Assembly (NCBI GenBank): GCA_963557785.1 | Contig: CAUWBF010000015.1 | Span: forward strand, 1-29,914 | Length of the DNA: 29,914 nt | Source of the DNA: Merdicola sp963557785 | GTDB taxonomy: Bacteria > Bacillota > Clostridia > TANB77 > CAG-508 | Direction: 5' to 3' | In this document: positions 17,237-24,463 of the stretch, in pieces | Position numbering within the stretch: the stretch's first letter is position 1 | How the letters are laid out: each line of letters opens with the position of its first letter | Notes under the pieces: generated by a model | The model's database searches: none | Seen by the model: the letters and a program-made list of their open reading frames with translations, nothing else | What the model was told of the DNA's origin: nothing | Program-made: the position numbers and the translations under genes

Positions 17237-17923
17237 GTGGGGGGGGTAAAACTCTTCAACGGAGATTGTTTAGAAGTAATGAAATCAATACCCGATAAAT
17301 CAATAGATTTAGTCGTTACAGACCCACCATATTTAATGAGCTACAAGTCTAACTATAGACTAGATAAAACACATGATTTTTGTTCAACAATAAAAAATGA
17401 TAATAATGAAGATGTAATAATAAAATCTCTTCAAGAAATTTATCGTGTGTTAAAACCAAATTCAGCTATGTATATGTTTTGTAATTCAAATAAAATTGAT
17501 GTATTTAAACAAACTATAGAAGAAGTAGATTTTAAAATTAAAAACATTATAGTGTGGGTTAAAAACAATTGGACTATGGGTGACTTAAAAGCACAATTTG
17601 GTAAGCAATATGAATTTATAATTCTTGCCAACAAAGGTAGAAAGTTTTTCAACGGTAAGAGAATAACAGATGTTTGGTATTTTGACAAAATTGCCAATCA
17701 AAAATTAATACATCAAAATCAAAAACCTATATCACTGTTAAAACAGTGTATAGAAAAGCACTCAAATGAAAACGATGTAGTTTTAGATTGCTTTATGGGT
17801 TCTGGCAGTACAGGTGTTGCGTGTAAAGAACTAAATAGAAGATTTATAGGTATAGAACTAGAAGAAAAATACTTTGATATAGCAAAAGAAAGAATAGAGA
17901 AAGGCGTTAATGGAAATAAATAA
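17237..17923 (+). CDS. DNA methyltransferase 2, 228 aa
   Basis: Starts KLFNGDCLEVMKSIPDKSID, then VTDPPYLMSY (motif IV), a central target-recognition region, and DCFMGSGSTGVACKELNRRFIGIEL (motif I, continuing into the next helix). It is a complete small DNA amino-methyltransferase that would transfer methyl from SAM to adenine or cytosine. GTG 17237 touches a G8 tract and has no SD. Upstream, AAGGAG then ATA 17200 opens EKLNNIPHINLC, which would fuse to this frame if the tract had seven G's. The tract may therefore switch between a long and a short or absent form. Confidence 0.8.
   Translation: MGGVKLFNGDCLEVMKSIPDKSIDLVVTDPPYLMSYKSNYRLDKTHDFCSTIKNDNNEDVIIKSLQEIYRVLKPNSAMYMFCNSNKIDVFKQTIEEVDFKIKNIIVWVKNNWTMGDLKAQFGKQYEFIILANKGRKFFNGKRITDVWYFDKIANQKLIHQNQKPISLLKQCIEKHSNENDVVLDCFMGSGSTGVACKELNRRFIGIELEEKYFDIAKERIEKGVNGNK
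17239..17246 (+). repeat. Poly-G tract, 8 nt
   Basis: G8 at the very start of methyltransferase 2, just where an SD-bearing upstream frame would have to join. A change to seven G's makes a continuous frame from ATA 17200. Confidence 0.9.
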
Positions 17924-18575
17924 TATTTATCATATAGACTGTATGAAGTTTATGGGGGGGGTATCGGACAATGCGGTAGATTTAACATTAACCGATATTC
18001 CCTACGGAGAAGTTAATAGAGAAAGTAACGGATTGCGAGTACTCGACAAATCCACAGCCGATATTATGACTTTTGATTTAGAAAAATTCCTAGAAGAAGT
18101 TTACAGAATTACAAGTAGTACAATTATTATATTCTGTGGACAAGGGCAAATGAGCGATATCCAAAAATGGTTTCAAGTAAAACAAAATAATAAAAAAGGA
18201 ACTGTTAGACAGCTAGTTTACGCTAAAACGAACCCTAGTCCTTGTAACGGGCAACATATATATTTAAGTGGTATTGAAAACGCCGTTTGGTTTAAGAAGC
18301 GTGGTGGAACTTTTAATGCACATTGTAAAAATACTGTGTTTGAATATCCTTGTGGAAGAAGTAAATTACACCCAACAGAAAAGAATCACAATCTATTAAA
18401 AGAATTAATTATAGACAATTCTAATGAAGGTGATATCGTGTTTGACCCTTGTGCTGGCAGTGGCGCACATTTGTTGGTTGCTAAAAAGTTAGGCAGACAA
18501 TATCTTGGCTGTGAACTAAATAAAGAATATTTTGATATAGCGAAAAATAGAATTAAAGAAACGGAGTGTGAATAA
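17910..18575 (+). CDS. DNA methyltransferase 3, 221 aa
   Basis: Begins MEINNIYHIDCMKFMGG with a G8 tract in frame, then LTDIPYGEVNR, where D-I-P-Y replaces the usual D-P-P-Y, and ends with VFDPCAGSGAHLLVAKKLGRQ and CELNKEYFDIAKNRI (motif I and helix). It lies in the same block as methyltransferases 1 and 2 and overlaps the latter by 14 nt. The central part (GQGQMSDIQKWFQ, PSPCNGQHIY) is the target-recognition region. Probably a phage-borne adenine methyltransferase; specificity unknown. Confidence 0.78.
   Translation: MEINNIYHIDCMKFMGGVSDNAVDLTLTDIPYGEVNRESNGLRVLDKSTADIMTFDLEKFLEEVYRITSSTIIIFCGQGQMSDIQKWFQVKQNNKKGTVRQLVYAKTNPSPCNGQHIYLSGIENAVWFKKRGGTFNAHCKNTVFEYPCGRSKLHPTEKNHNLLKELIIDNSNEGDIVFDPCAGSGAHLLVAKKLGRQYLGCELNKEYFDIAKNRIKETECE
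17954..17961 (+). repeat. Poly-G tract, 8 nt
   Basis: G8 directly after an in-frame ATG codon near residue 15 of methyltransferase 3 (ATG GGG GGG GTA). The gene is in frame at this length; any single slip would kill it early. Confidence 0.9.
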
Positions 18576-18576
18576 T

Positions 18577-19349
18577 ATGGAATATATAGCAAGTTTATCA
18601 TATGGTAAAGATTCGATGTATATGTTAGAAGTTATACATCAAAATAATTTACCACTGGATAGAATTGTCCATGTAGAAGTAATGGCTACAGATACTATTT
18701 CTGGAGATTACCCTGAAATGGCAGAGTTTAAAAAGAAAGCAAATAAGTTTATTAAAAAAAGATATGGAATTGAAGTTGAAACTTTAAGAGCAAAGAAAAG
18801 TTTTGAAGAACAGTTTTACACTAAAAGAGGTAAGAGAGCCAAACCAGAAAACGTAGGCAAGATATATGGCTTCCCATCTATTATGAGTAGATGGTGCAAT
18901 GATAGATTAAAGGTTTCACCATTAAAAGAATTTAACAAAGACGATAAGTATATTCAGTATATTGGATTAGCTTTAGATGAGCCTAAAAGATTAGAGAGAA
19001 TGAAAGGTACAAATCAAAGAGCACCATTAGCTGAATATGGTATTACAGAAGAGCAAGCTTACAAATGGTGTGAAGAAAACGATATGCTATCTCCTATATA
19101 TAAATTTTCTGCTAGGGGGGGTGTTGGTTCTGCCAGTTACAAAGAATTAGAGAATTGCGTAACCTCCGAAAGAACTATCCGGACTTTTGGGCTATGTTGC
19201 TAAAATGGGATGAGGATAGTCCAGTACCGTTTAGACCGAATATGACGGTACACGAATATGATAAACGATTCGCACACGAAGAAAAAGTATTATTAGAAGA
19301 AGAAATGAAACGAGAGAAAGCTAGAAAAGAAGGCAAAGCTAATGTTTAA
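18577..19349 (+). CDS. PP-loop ATPase (PAPS-reductase-like), frameshifted at a G7 tract
   Basis: The PP-loop SYGKDS (about residue 8) is followed by a substrate region (SIMSRWCNDRLKVSPLKEF) typical of PAPS-reductase/DndC-like enzymes. At the G7 tract (19115-19121) the frame leaves the expected Cys motif and stops at 19201-19203. With eight G's it reads SARGGCWFC then QLQRIRELRNLRKNYPDFW, running to TAA 19349. So it is off by one G here. ATG 18577 follows GGAG; GTG 18568 is the alternative. Such enzymes activate substrates with ATP for sulfur chemistry, so DNA or tRNA thio-modification is possible but unproven. Confidence 0.72.
19115..19121 (+). repeat. Poly-G tract, 7 nt
   Basis: G7 just before the Cys motif of the first PP-loop gene. 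Eight G's would restore the CWFC motif and the full C-terminus. Confidence 0.9.
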
Positions 19350-19517
19350 AGAAGAAATAAGAAAGGAAAAACATCTATCCTAGTGAAACTAGGTTTACTA
19401 TAAATTAGTAATACGAATATAGTAGTAAAATTAAAGAGGAGTGGGTGTGCCTAAATAAGCACTTAAAAGAGAGAGGGGTAGCCTGATTATTTAATAAACC
19501 ATTACTAGATAAATGTA
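19350..19517 (+). promoter_or_regulatory. Structured 168-nt gap between the two PP-loop genes
   Basis: No protein gene of useful size. Visible stems are CCTAGT/ACTAGG (GAA loop), GTGC/GCAC, and a 9-bp stem AACCATTAC/GTAGTGGTT (one T-G wobble) whose 3' arm contains the GTG start of the next gene. A 13-codon frame, GTG TGC CTA ... GCC TGA, sits behind GAGGAG and could be a leader peptide. The start-site stem could block ribosome entry, so translational control is plausible. Confidence 0.4.
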
Positions 19518-20234
19518 GTGGTTGATGTGAAATATTATGCAAGTATTAGTTGGGGTAAAGACTCAACAGCAATGTTATTAAAGTTAATTGAAGAAAATAA
19601 ACCTCTTGATGAAGTTGTGTTTTACGACACAGGAATGGAGTTTGATTGTATTTACAAAGTAAGAGATAAAGTACTTCCATTGCTAGAAGAAAGAAATATT
19701 AAATACACTGAACTCCACCCACCTATTCCATTTTGGGTTGATATGTTGATTAAACCTAAAACCAAGAGGAAAACTAAAGAAGTGGTTTATGGAAATGATT
19801 GGTGTGGGCAAATTAGATGGCAAACATTTATTAAGCAGAAAATATGTAATCAATATACTGGAACAGAAGATAAAGTATACATAGGTATTGCATATGATGA
19901 GCCTAAACGATTTGAAAAATTAGATGATTATAAAATAGCACCATTAGTAGAATATCAAATGACAGAACAAGACTGTTTAGCATATTGTAAATCTAAAGGA
20001 ATAGAATGGATAGAAGATGGCGTGAATTTATATGAGATATTAGATAGAGTATCGTGTTGGAATTGTGCTAATAAAAACCTAAAAGAGTTACGCAATATGT
20101 ATCAATATTTACCTCGTTATTGGGGCTACTTAAAAGGGTTACAAGAAAGAATTGATAGACCCTTTAGAAGAGATGGTAAAACGATATTTGATTTAGAAGA
20201 GAGGTTTAAAAGAGAATTAAATGAAAACAAATAG
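19518..20234 (+). CDS. PP-loop ATPase (PAPS-reductase-like) 2, 238 aa
   Basis: PP-loop SWGKDS at residues 10-15, then VVFYDTGMEFDCIY (the YDTGxE motif of PAPS reductases), DWCGQIRWQTFIKQ, IGIAYDEPKRF, and a C-terminal CWNCANKNLKELR Cys motif. The same domain order occurs in the gene just upstream, so the pair are paralogues. It has no poly-G tract and is intact. Start GTG lies in a hairpin with no near SD. A sulfur-transfer or nucleotide-activating role on DNA or tRNA is possible; no DndA/B/D/E genes are here. Confidence 0.75.
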   Translation: MVDVKYYASISWGKDSTAMLLKLIEENKPLDEVVFYDTGMEFDCIYKVRDKVLPLLEERNIKYTELHPPIPFWVDMLIKPKTKRKTKEVVYGNDWCGQIRWQTFIKQKICNQYTGTEDKVYIGIAYDEPKRFEKLDDYKIAPLVEYQMTEQDCLAYCKSKGIEWIEDGVNLYEILDRVSCWNCANKNLKELRNMYQYLPRYWGYLKGLQERIDRPFRRDGKTIFDLEERFKRELNENK

Positions 20235-20406
20235 AGATATTTACATGAAAGACATTCAGTCAATACTTAATAGTGACAACGACTTATGCGATACAATTTT
20301 AAAACCTTTAATGCGTCAAGAGTTTGGTCGCAATAGATGCAAGAAATTAGGGTGTAGTAAATGCTTGACACTGTTTAGGTATTGGTTGGATTTAGAAATA
20401 AAATAA
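20221..20406 (+). CDS. Small Cys-containing hypothetical protein, 61 aa
   Basis: Overlaps the end of the PP-loop gene by 14 nt; ATG 20245 is an alternative start. The C-terminal half holds CKKLGCSKCLTLFRYWL, three Cys that might bind metal. Tight spacing with its neighbours suggests one transcript. Function unknown. Confidence 0.6.
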   Translation: MKTNRDIYMKDIQSILNSDNDLCDTILKPLMRQEFGRNRCKKLGCSKCLTLFRYWLDLEIK

Positions 20407-20418
20407 GGGGGAGAATGT

Positions 20419-21231
20419 ATGCTACTAAAAGGTAAACCAGTTGCAGATGCAATAATAAATGAAATCGAACTTGATTATCGTAATTATTTTCCTACCCTAG
20501 CATTGGTTAGGGTAGGAGATAATCCTGATGATATTGCTTATGAAAAGAATATTATTAAAAAAGCAAAAGAAGTAGGGGTTAATGTCCAGCAAACAGCTTT
20601 AATATCTAACGAGCAAATAGATTATTGGGAATTAAAAGCCGTTTTAGAAAATATAAAAAATACCGATTATATTGATGGTATGCTATTATTTAGACCGTTG
20701 CCATCAAATATAGAGAAGGTTATTAACAGTGTTAAATATTCCATGTCTCCAAATCAAGATATAGACGGTCTATTGTCTAATTCTCCATTTTATCCTTGCA
20801 CAGCTATGGCGTGTTATGAAATATTAAAATATTACAACATATCAATAGAAGGTAAAAATGTAGTTGTAATAGGTAGAAGTGAAACAATAGGTAGACCAGT
20901 TGCCGATTTATTATTAAATGAAAATGCAACAGTAACAGTATGTCATTCTAAAACGCCCAACATTAAAGAGTACACTTTGAAAGCTGATATTGTTATAGTA
21001 GCTGTTGGAAAAGCTAATATGTTTAATAAAAGTTACTTTAATGAGAATTGTACTGTAATAGATGTAGGTATTAATTTTGATGAGAATGGCAAGATGTGTG
21101 GCGATGTGGCAGCAGAAGTCGCTGATAAAGTAGCTAATATAACACCTGTGCCTGGTGGTGTAGGTAGTGTAACAACAAGTGTATTAATGAAAAATCTGTA
21201 TAAAGCACGTAAAGGAAGGGTGAGAGATTAA
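20419..21231 (+). CDS. folD: FolD methylene-THF dehydrogenase/cyclohydrolase, 270 aa
   Basis: Early LVRVGDNPDDIAYEKNIIKKA gives the Tyr and Lys of the active site, NQDIDGL the catalytic Asp loop, VVIGRSETIGRPVA the NADP-binding signature, and TPVPGGVGSVTTSVL the C-terminal motif. It interconverts methylene-THF and formyl-THF. In a phage with a ThyX-like enzyme it could balance the one-carbon donor for dTMP. Length is a little below bacterial FolD (about 285 aa). SD GGGGGAG, and it overlaps the next ATG (TAATG). Confidence 0.9.
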   Translation: MLLKGKPVADAIINEIELDYRNYFPTLALVRVGDNPDDIAYEKNIIKKAKEVGVNVQQTALISNEQIDYWELKAVLENIKNTDYIDGMLLFRPLPSNIEKVINSVKYSMSPNQDIDGLLSNSPFYPCTAMACYEILKYYNISIEGKNVVVIGRSETIGRPVADLLLNENATVTVCHSKTPNIKEYTLKADIVIVAVGKANMFNKSYFNENCTVIDVGINFDENGKMCGDVAAEVADKVANITPVPGGVGSVTTSVLMKNLYKARKGRVRD

Positions 21232-21446
21232 TGATCAAAATATCAGAATTAATTAATAATCTTATTGAATTTCAAGATTCTTTTGGAGATTTAGAATGTT
21301 GGTATGCTAGTGATGATGAGGGCAATGATTATCATCCTCTGACTTATACTCCTACATTGTGTTATTTAGACGAAGAAGGAGAAATAACCGATGCAGATGA
21401 AATAGAAGATGATAGTAATATCGTTCAAATATGTTTGATTAATTAA
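21231..21446 (+). CDS. Acidic hypothetical protein, 71 aa
   Basis: Overlaps the folD stop by one base (TAATG), so it is translationally coupled. Strongly acidic (EEGEITDADEIEDDS), with the look of a small phage protein of about 70 aa that has a conserved DLECWYASDDEGNDYHP segment. The DxDxGN-like stretch may bind Ca2+ or simply be acidic. Function unknown. Confidence 0.65.
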   Translation: MIKISELINNLIEFQDSFGDLECWYASDDEGNDYHPLTYTPTLCYLDEEGEITDADEIEDDSNIVQICLIN

Positions 21447-21459
21447 AGGAGAATAAATT

Positions 21460-21807
21460 ATGAGTATTGATTATTATGTGTGTGCGTATTGTGGTAAACC
21501 CTTTTCAGATGCTGGACATTTTATTTGTTGTGATAACTGCGGAACTATGTGGTGTTCGGACGAATCTGCTAAAGCAGATGGGTATACAGAAGAACACTGC
21601 AATTTAATCCCAGAGCTTTATGGATGGGAAGAATTGAGCGATTATCGTACAGAGCATTGTAATTATTCCAATTGCCTTGATTGTGGAAATTATGTTCCTG
21701 ATGGATGTGGTTATTGCAGAGAAGACCTTTATACTAGCGATGAATTATTTGAAATGGTATTATCGTCATTTAGATATAATGGAGAATTTTCGATAAAAAA
21801 AGATTGA
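21460..21807 (+). CDS. Zinc-finger-like hypothetical protein, 115 aa
   Basis: Several Cys pairs: CAYCGKPF (about residue 8), CCDNCGTMWC (about 24-33), then CSYS-like NCLDCGNY and CGYC (about 73-86). The spacing suggests two or three zinc knuckles. It may bind nucleic acid or protein. SD AAAGGAG. The stop TGA is followed by the SD of the next gene. Confidence 0.65.
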   Translation: MSIDYYVCAYCGKPFSDAGHFICCDNCGTMWCSDESAKADGYTEEHCNLIPELYGWEELSDYRTEHCNYSNCLDCGNYVPDGCGYCREDLYTSDELFEMVLSSFRYNGEFSIKKD

Positions 21808-21830
21808 TGAAATTAAAGAGGAGAATAATT

Positions 21831-22016
21831 ATGTCACTAGACAAAGCAATTAAACATAATAAAGAACACCGTAAAGAGTATAGAGGAGCTAAAGCAGTAG
21901 ATGTAACTTGTCGTAATCATGGTAGCGATGAATGGTCTGTGCGTGATAGAACAAATAAATACATCAAAAGAAAACAAGAGTGGCAGGATAAACTAAAAGA
22001 ATATCTTGAAGAGTAA
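21831..22016 (+). CDS. Small basic hypothetical protein, 61 aa
   Basis: ATG 21831 follows AAAGAGGAG at good spacing; the open frame from 21804 lacks one. The protein is basic with CRNHGSDEWSVRDRT in the middle and a helical C-terminus, a pattern common among small Firmicute phage proteins of unknown role. It is the last gene before a strong terminator. Confidence 0.65.
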   Translation: MSLDKAIKHNKEHRKEYRGAKAVDVTCRNHGSDEWSVRDRTNKYIKRKQEWQDKLKEYLEE

Positions 22017-22023
22017 TATAATA

Positions 22024-22054
22024 AAGGCTACTTTTATTAGTAGCCTTATTTTTT
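22024..22054 (+). terminator. Intrinsic terminator
   Basis: AAGGCTACT, loop TTTATT, AGTAGCCTT then A and six T's. A textbook rho-independent terminator, closing the operon just before promoter copy 3. Confidence 0.9.
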
Positions 22055-22073
22055 ACAATTTTTCCCAATTATT

Positions 22074-22114
22074 TTCTTTAACCCTATTGCACAACTGGTA
22101 AAATATGGTAAAAT
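22074..22114 (+). promoter_or_regulatory. Promoter, copy 3 of the three-copy module
   Basis: TTTAACCC, TTGCAC (22087-22092), a 16-nt spacer with ACTGG and ATATGG, and TAAAAT (22109-22114). Same layout and spacing as copies 1 and 2. It drives the small-gene block from 22148. Confidence 0.8.
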
Positions 22115-22147
22115 ATAATTACAGTTGAGAGAGGAAAGGAAAGATAT

Positions 22148-22936
22148 ATGAATATGAATAAGTTTAAAGAAAACGATATTGTTTATGTTATTAGAAAGAC
22201 TCACACTGACTATAAGAAATATGTTGAGTTAGGGATTGTTAGTTGCGTGTCTGAGAATAATGTAAGAGTTGAATTCTTATCTTTGAGAGAAAGAAGAACT
22301 ATTAACGGAGTAAACATTAATGAGTGGTCTGATGACAAATGGCATAAACTTCCTAAAGGTTGGGATAAAACATCCGATTTATATGAAGCTGATACAGAGC
22401 CGTGGGAAGATGGTGTAGAAGAAGAATTAAAATCCGTATCTATCAAAGATAAAGATAAGATCAAAGATTTATATAATAGAGGTATTATGACTGAGCTATA
22501 TAAAACATTTACTGGAAGTATTCAAGTAGAAATAGATAGTCATCATGGTTATAGAATTTATCAATCATGGATATACGACAATAAGCTAAAAGGAGCTACT
22601 TATCATTATACTAATGTTTATAACACATTTGACGAAGCATATGAGGTTATCGAAGAGTACGAAGCTGAACTTATAAGACAGTCGGAACTTACTGACGAAG
22701 AGTGGTCATTAGAACAAATTGATAATGAAATTAATTATTGGAAGTCTATTACCAATGCTTCTCCACAAGAGGTAATGATTGTTAGGAATTATATCTTATC
22801 TCAAGGCGATGTTGTTGAATTGGAATGTAAACACTTTAGAGACGGACTTAAATGGAAAAAGGAAAAACAAAAGAGATGGAATCCTATTCCAGATGATATA
22901 TTCCTATCATTAAGATTGAAAGGAGCGAAAGCATAA
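22148..22936 (+). CDS. Hypothetical protein, 262 aa
   Basis: First gene behind promoter copy 3, SD GAGAGGAAAGG. The first 70 residues form a beta-rich small domain (ENDIVYVIRKTHTDYKKYVE, VRVEFLSLRERR, DKWHKLPKGW) that could be a KOW/SH3-like fold; the rest is charged and helical. I do not recognise it. The final bases overlap the next ATG. Confidence 0.65.
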   Translation: MNMNKFKENDIVYVIRKTHTDYKKYVELGIVSCVSENNVRVEFLSLRERRTINGVNINEWSDDKWHKLPKGWDKTSDLYEADTEPWEDGVEEELKSVSIKDKDKIKDLYNRGIMTELYKTFTGSIQVEIDSHHGYRIYQSWIYDNKLKGATYHYTNVYNTFDEAYEVIEEYEAELIRQSELTDEEWSLEQIDNEINYWKSITNASPQEVMIVRNYILSQGDVVELECKHFRDGLKWKKEKQKRWNPIPDDIFLSLRLKGAKA

Positions 22937-23253
22937 TGCATACCTCAACATTTGAAATAATATCAATTATATTGGTAATGTCAGCATTTATTCTTGGAGT
23001 AGTATTCTTAATTTATAGTAACTTAAAATCATACATTGATGAGCTAAGCGAAGAAATTACCATCCTTTATGATAATTATACCACAGTGTGCGATGAGTGC
23101 AATGACCTTAACAAATTAATTCGTTGGCAACGTTGGCAAAGAGAAATATTTTTTACTGCTCTACCTGATAATAATACAGCCTATCGACATATCAAAGAGC
23201 AGAAAGATAAATTTACTGACGAATATATTTTAAATATTATGAATAAAAAATGA
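22936..23253 (+). CDS. Single-pass membrane protein with coiled coil, 105 aa
   Basis: One N-terminal membrane helix (about residues 8-28, ISIILVMSAFILGVVFLIY) followed by a helical, probably coiled-coil region. The layout resembles i-spanin or septum-like proteins, but the place in an early block argues against lysis. Function unknown. Confidence 0.6.
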   Translation: MHTSTFEIISIILVMSAFILGVVFLIYSNLKSYIDELSEEITILYDNYTTVCDECNDLNKLIRWQRWQREIFFTALPDNNTAYRHIKEQKDKFTDEYILNIMNKK

Positions 23254-23345
23254 AATTAATTAAACCTGTTTATGTTAGCGGTGCAATAAGTTATAACTCA
23301 ATAAAATTTGCAATAAAATACACCAAATACAAACCAAACCATTGA
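23250..23345 (+). CDS. Tiny ORF, 31 aa, possibly a truncated gene
   Basis: Overlaps the previous stop (ATGA). Starts MKLIKPVYVSGAIS, which resembles the beginning of nucleoside-deoxyribosyltransferase-like (DUF4406) proteins, then ends early. It may be a broken copy. Weak evidence. Confidence 0.35.
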   Translation: MKLIKPVYVSGAISYNSIKFAIKYTKYKPNH

Positions 23346-23375
23346 TTAACTAAGCAGGTTGAAAGGAGTTTTGAA

Positions 23376-23666
23376 ATGTGGATTAAAAGTCAAAATGGCG
23401 ATAAGTTAGTGGATTGCTATGAGTTCTATATAAGAGAATCTAAGATAGAGAGTTATTGCTATATATATTCAGAACATGGAAAGTTAGGAGCATATAAAAA
23501 CAGAGGGCAAGCTGAGAAAGTGTTAAGTCATATAGAGAATAGCATAACAGGATATTGTTCAAAATATTACGAAAGCCCTTTTGATTGCTCTATAGCAGGT
23601 ACTGAATATCATGGAATATTTACAATGCCGCCAGCTGACGAATGTGATGGTGATAATTGTGACTAA
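23376..23666 (+). CDS. Hypothetical protein, 96 aa
   Basis: Starts MWIKSQNGDKLVDCYEFYI, a pattern I associate with small Firmicute phage proteins, and ends with an acidic ECDGDNCD tail. SD GAAAGGAG. No recognised domain. Overlaps the next small gene by 8 nt. Confidence 0.6.
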   Translation: MWIKSQNGDKLVDCYEFYIRESKIESYCYIYSEHGKLGAYKNRGQAEKVLSHIENSITGYCSKYYESPFDCSIAGTEYHGIFTMPPADECDGDNCD

Positions 23667-23790
23667 TAAAGAAGCTATAGAGATAATTAAAATGGCTATA
23701 GCAGAAGTAGAATGGGAGTATCCATTAGATTATACAATTGCATTTGAGAAAGCCATTGAAGCGTTAGAAAGAGAGGACGATAATGATTGA
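23659..23790 (+). CDS. Small protein, 43 aa
   Basis: GTG 23659 opens a frame reading TNKEAIEIIKMAIAEVEWEY then AFEKAIEALE, an amphipathic helical pattern typical of small phage proteins with an N-terminal TNKEAI motif. It overlaps both neighbours. Function unknown. Confidence 0.5.
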   Translation: MTNKEAIEIIKMAIAEVEWEYPLDYTIAFEKAIEALEREDDND

Positions 23791-23921
23791 TCTACATTAA
23801 TGGTATCTTCCGAACAACTCTCGATAATATACAAGGAGAGGCTGAAGAAACTATGCGTAATAAATTAATGCCAATAGTAGAGAGTAAGATTTGTAGCATG
23901 ATAGAAAAAGTAGAGAGGTAA
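23787..23921 (+). CDS. Small helical protein, 44 aa
   Basis: TTG 23787 overlaps the previous stop, with GAGAGG upstream. Reads IYINGIFRTTLDNIQGEAEE, then a helical tail. No family recognised. The frame is open and codon use fits its neighbours, but the short length keeps confidence low. Confidence 0.4.
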   Translation: MIYINGIFRTTLDNIQGEAEETMRNKLMPIVESKICSMIEKVER

Positions 23922-23926
23922 ATATA

Positions 23927-24217
23927 ATGAGTGGTGGAAGTTATAACTATATGTATTATCGTATAGAAGATGAATATTGCGATAAAATGCACGATGCCGA
24001 ACTTAACGAAATAATACAGGATTTGGTCGAGGTTCTGCATGATGTTGAATGGTGGCAGAGTGCAGATATTTGCGAAAAAGATTATAGAAGAACTGTTGAT
24101 AAGTTTAAAAGGAAATGGTTCAGAAGAAGAAAAGTAGATGTACAAAAGTTTATTGAAGGTGAGTTCGAGAAAAAGAAAGAAGAGTTAATACAATCGTTAA
24201 GTTATTTGAGTGAATAA
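23927..24217 (+). CDS. Hypothetical protein, 96 aa
   Basis: Starts MSGGSYNYMYYRIEDEY, a pattern I associate with small helical phage proteins, followed by helical charged sequence with a basic patch (KFKRKWFRRRK). Possibly nucleic-acid binding. SD GAGAGG (23913-23918), in the end of the preceding gene. Function unknown. Confidence 0.65.
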   Translation: MSGGSYNYMYYRIEDEYCDKMHDAELNEIIQDLVEVLHDVEWWQSADICEKDYRRTVDKFKRKWFRRRKVDVQKFIEGEFEKKKEELIQSLSYLSE

Positions 24218-24265
24218 ATAAATGAAAGATATAGCGTTAATAATTAATAAAAGGGAAGGTAAACA

Positions 24266-24454
24266 ATGACTAATTTAGAATTTTACAGAGATGAGATTAT
24301 TGAAAAGCTTAAAGACGGCAGCTGGTTTGAGTGTGCTGTATCAGGAGTAAGAAACGGTGCTATTAATTGTAATAAAACTTGTGCTGAATGTTTAGAAGAA
24401 GGTATGGGGTGGCTTTTAGAAGAGTACAAAGAACCTATAAAGCTAAAGCAGTAG
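24266..24454 (+). CDS. Cys-containing protein, N-terminal part of a TAG-split gene, 62 aa
   Basis: Starts MTNLEFYRDEIIEKL and has CNKTCAEC then WLLEEYKEPIKLKQ before TAG. The paralogue at 26364 shares MTNLDYI, the Cys region, WLKKPYK and IKLKQ, but goes on FEYDLL. Here TAG stands where the paralogue has Phe, and the frame continues EYDMIE into the next open frame (24464). So this is probably the first half of a single gene. SD AAGGGAAGG. Confidence 0.55.
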   Translation: MTNLEFYRDEIIEKLKDGSWFECAVSGVRNGAINCNKTCAECLEEGMGWLLEEYKEPIKLKQ

Positions 24455-24463
24455 GAGTATGAC

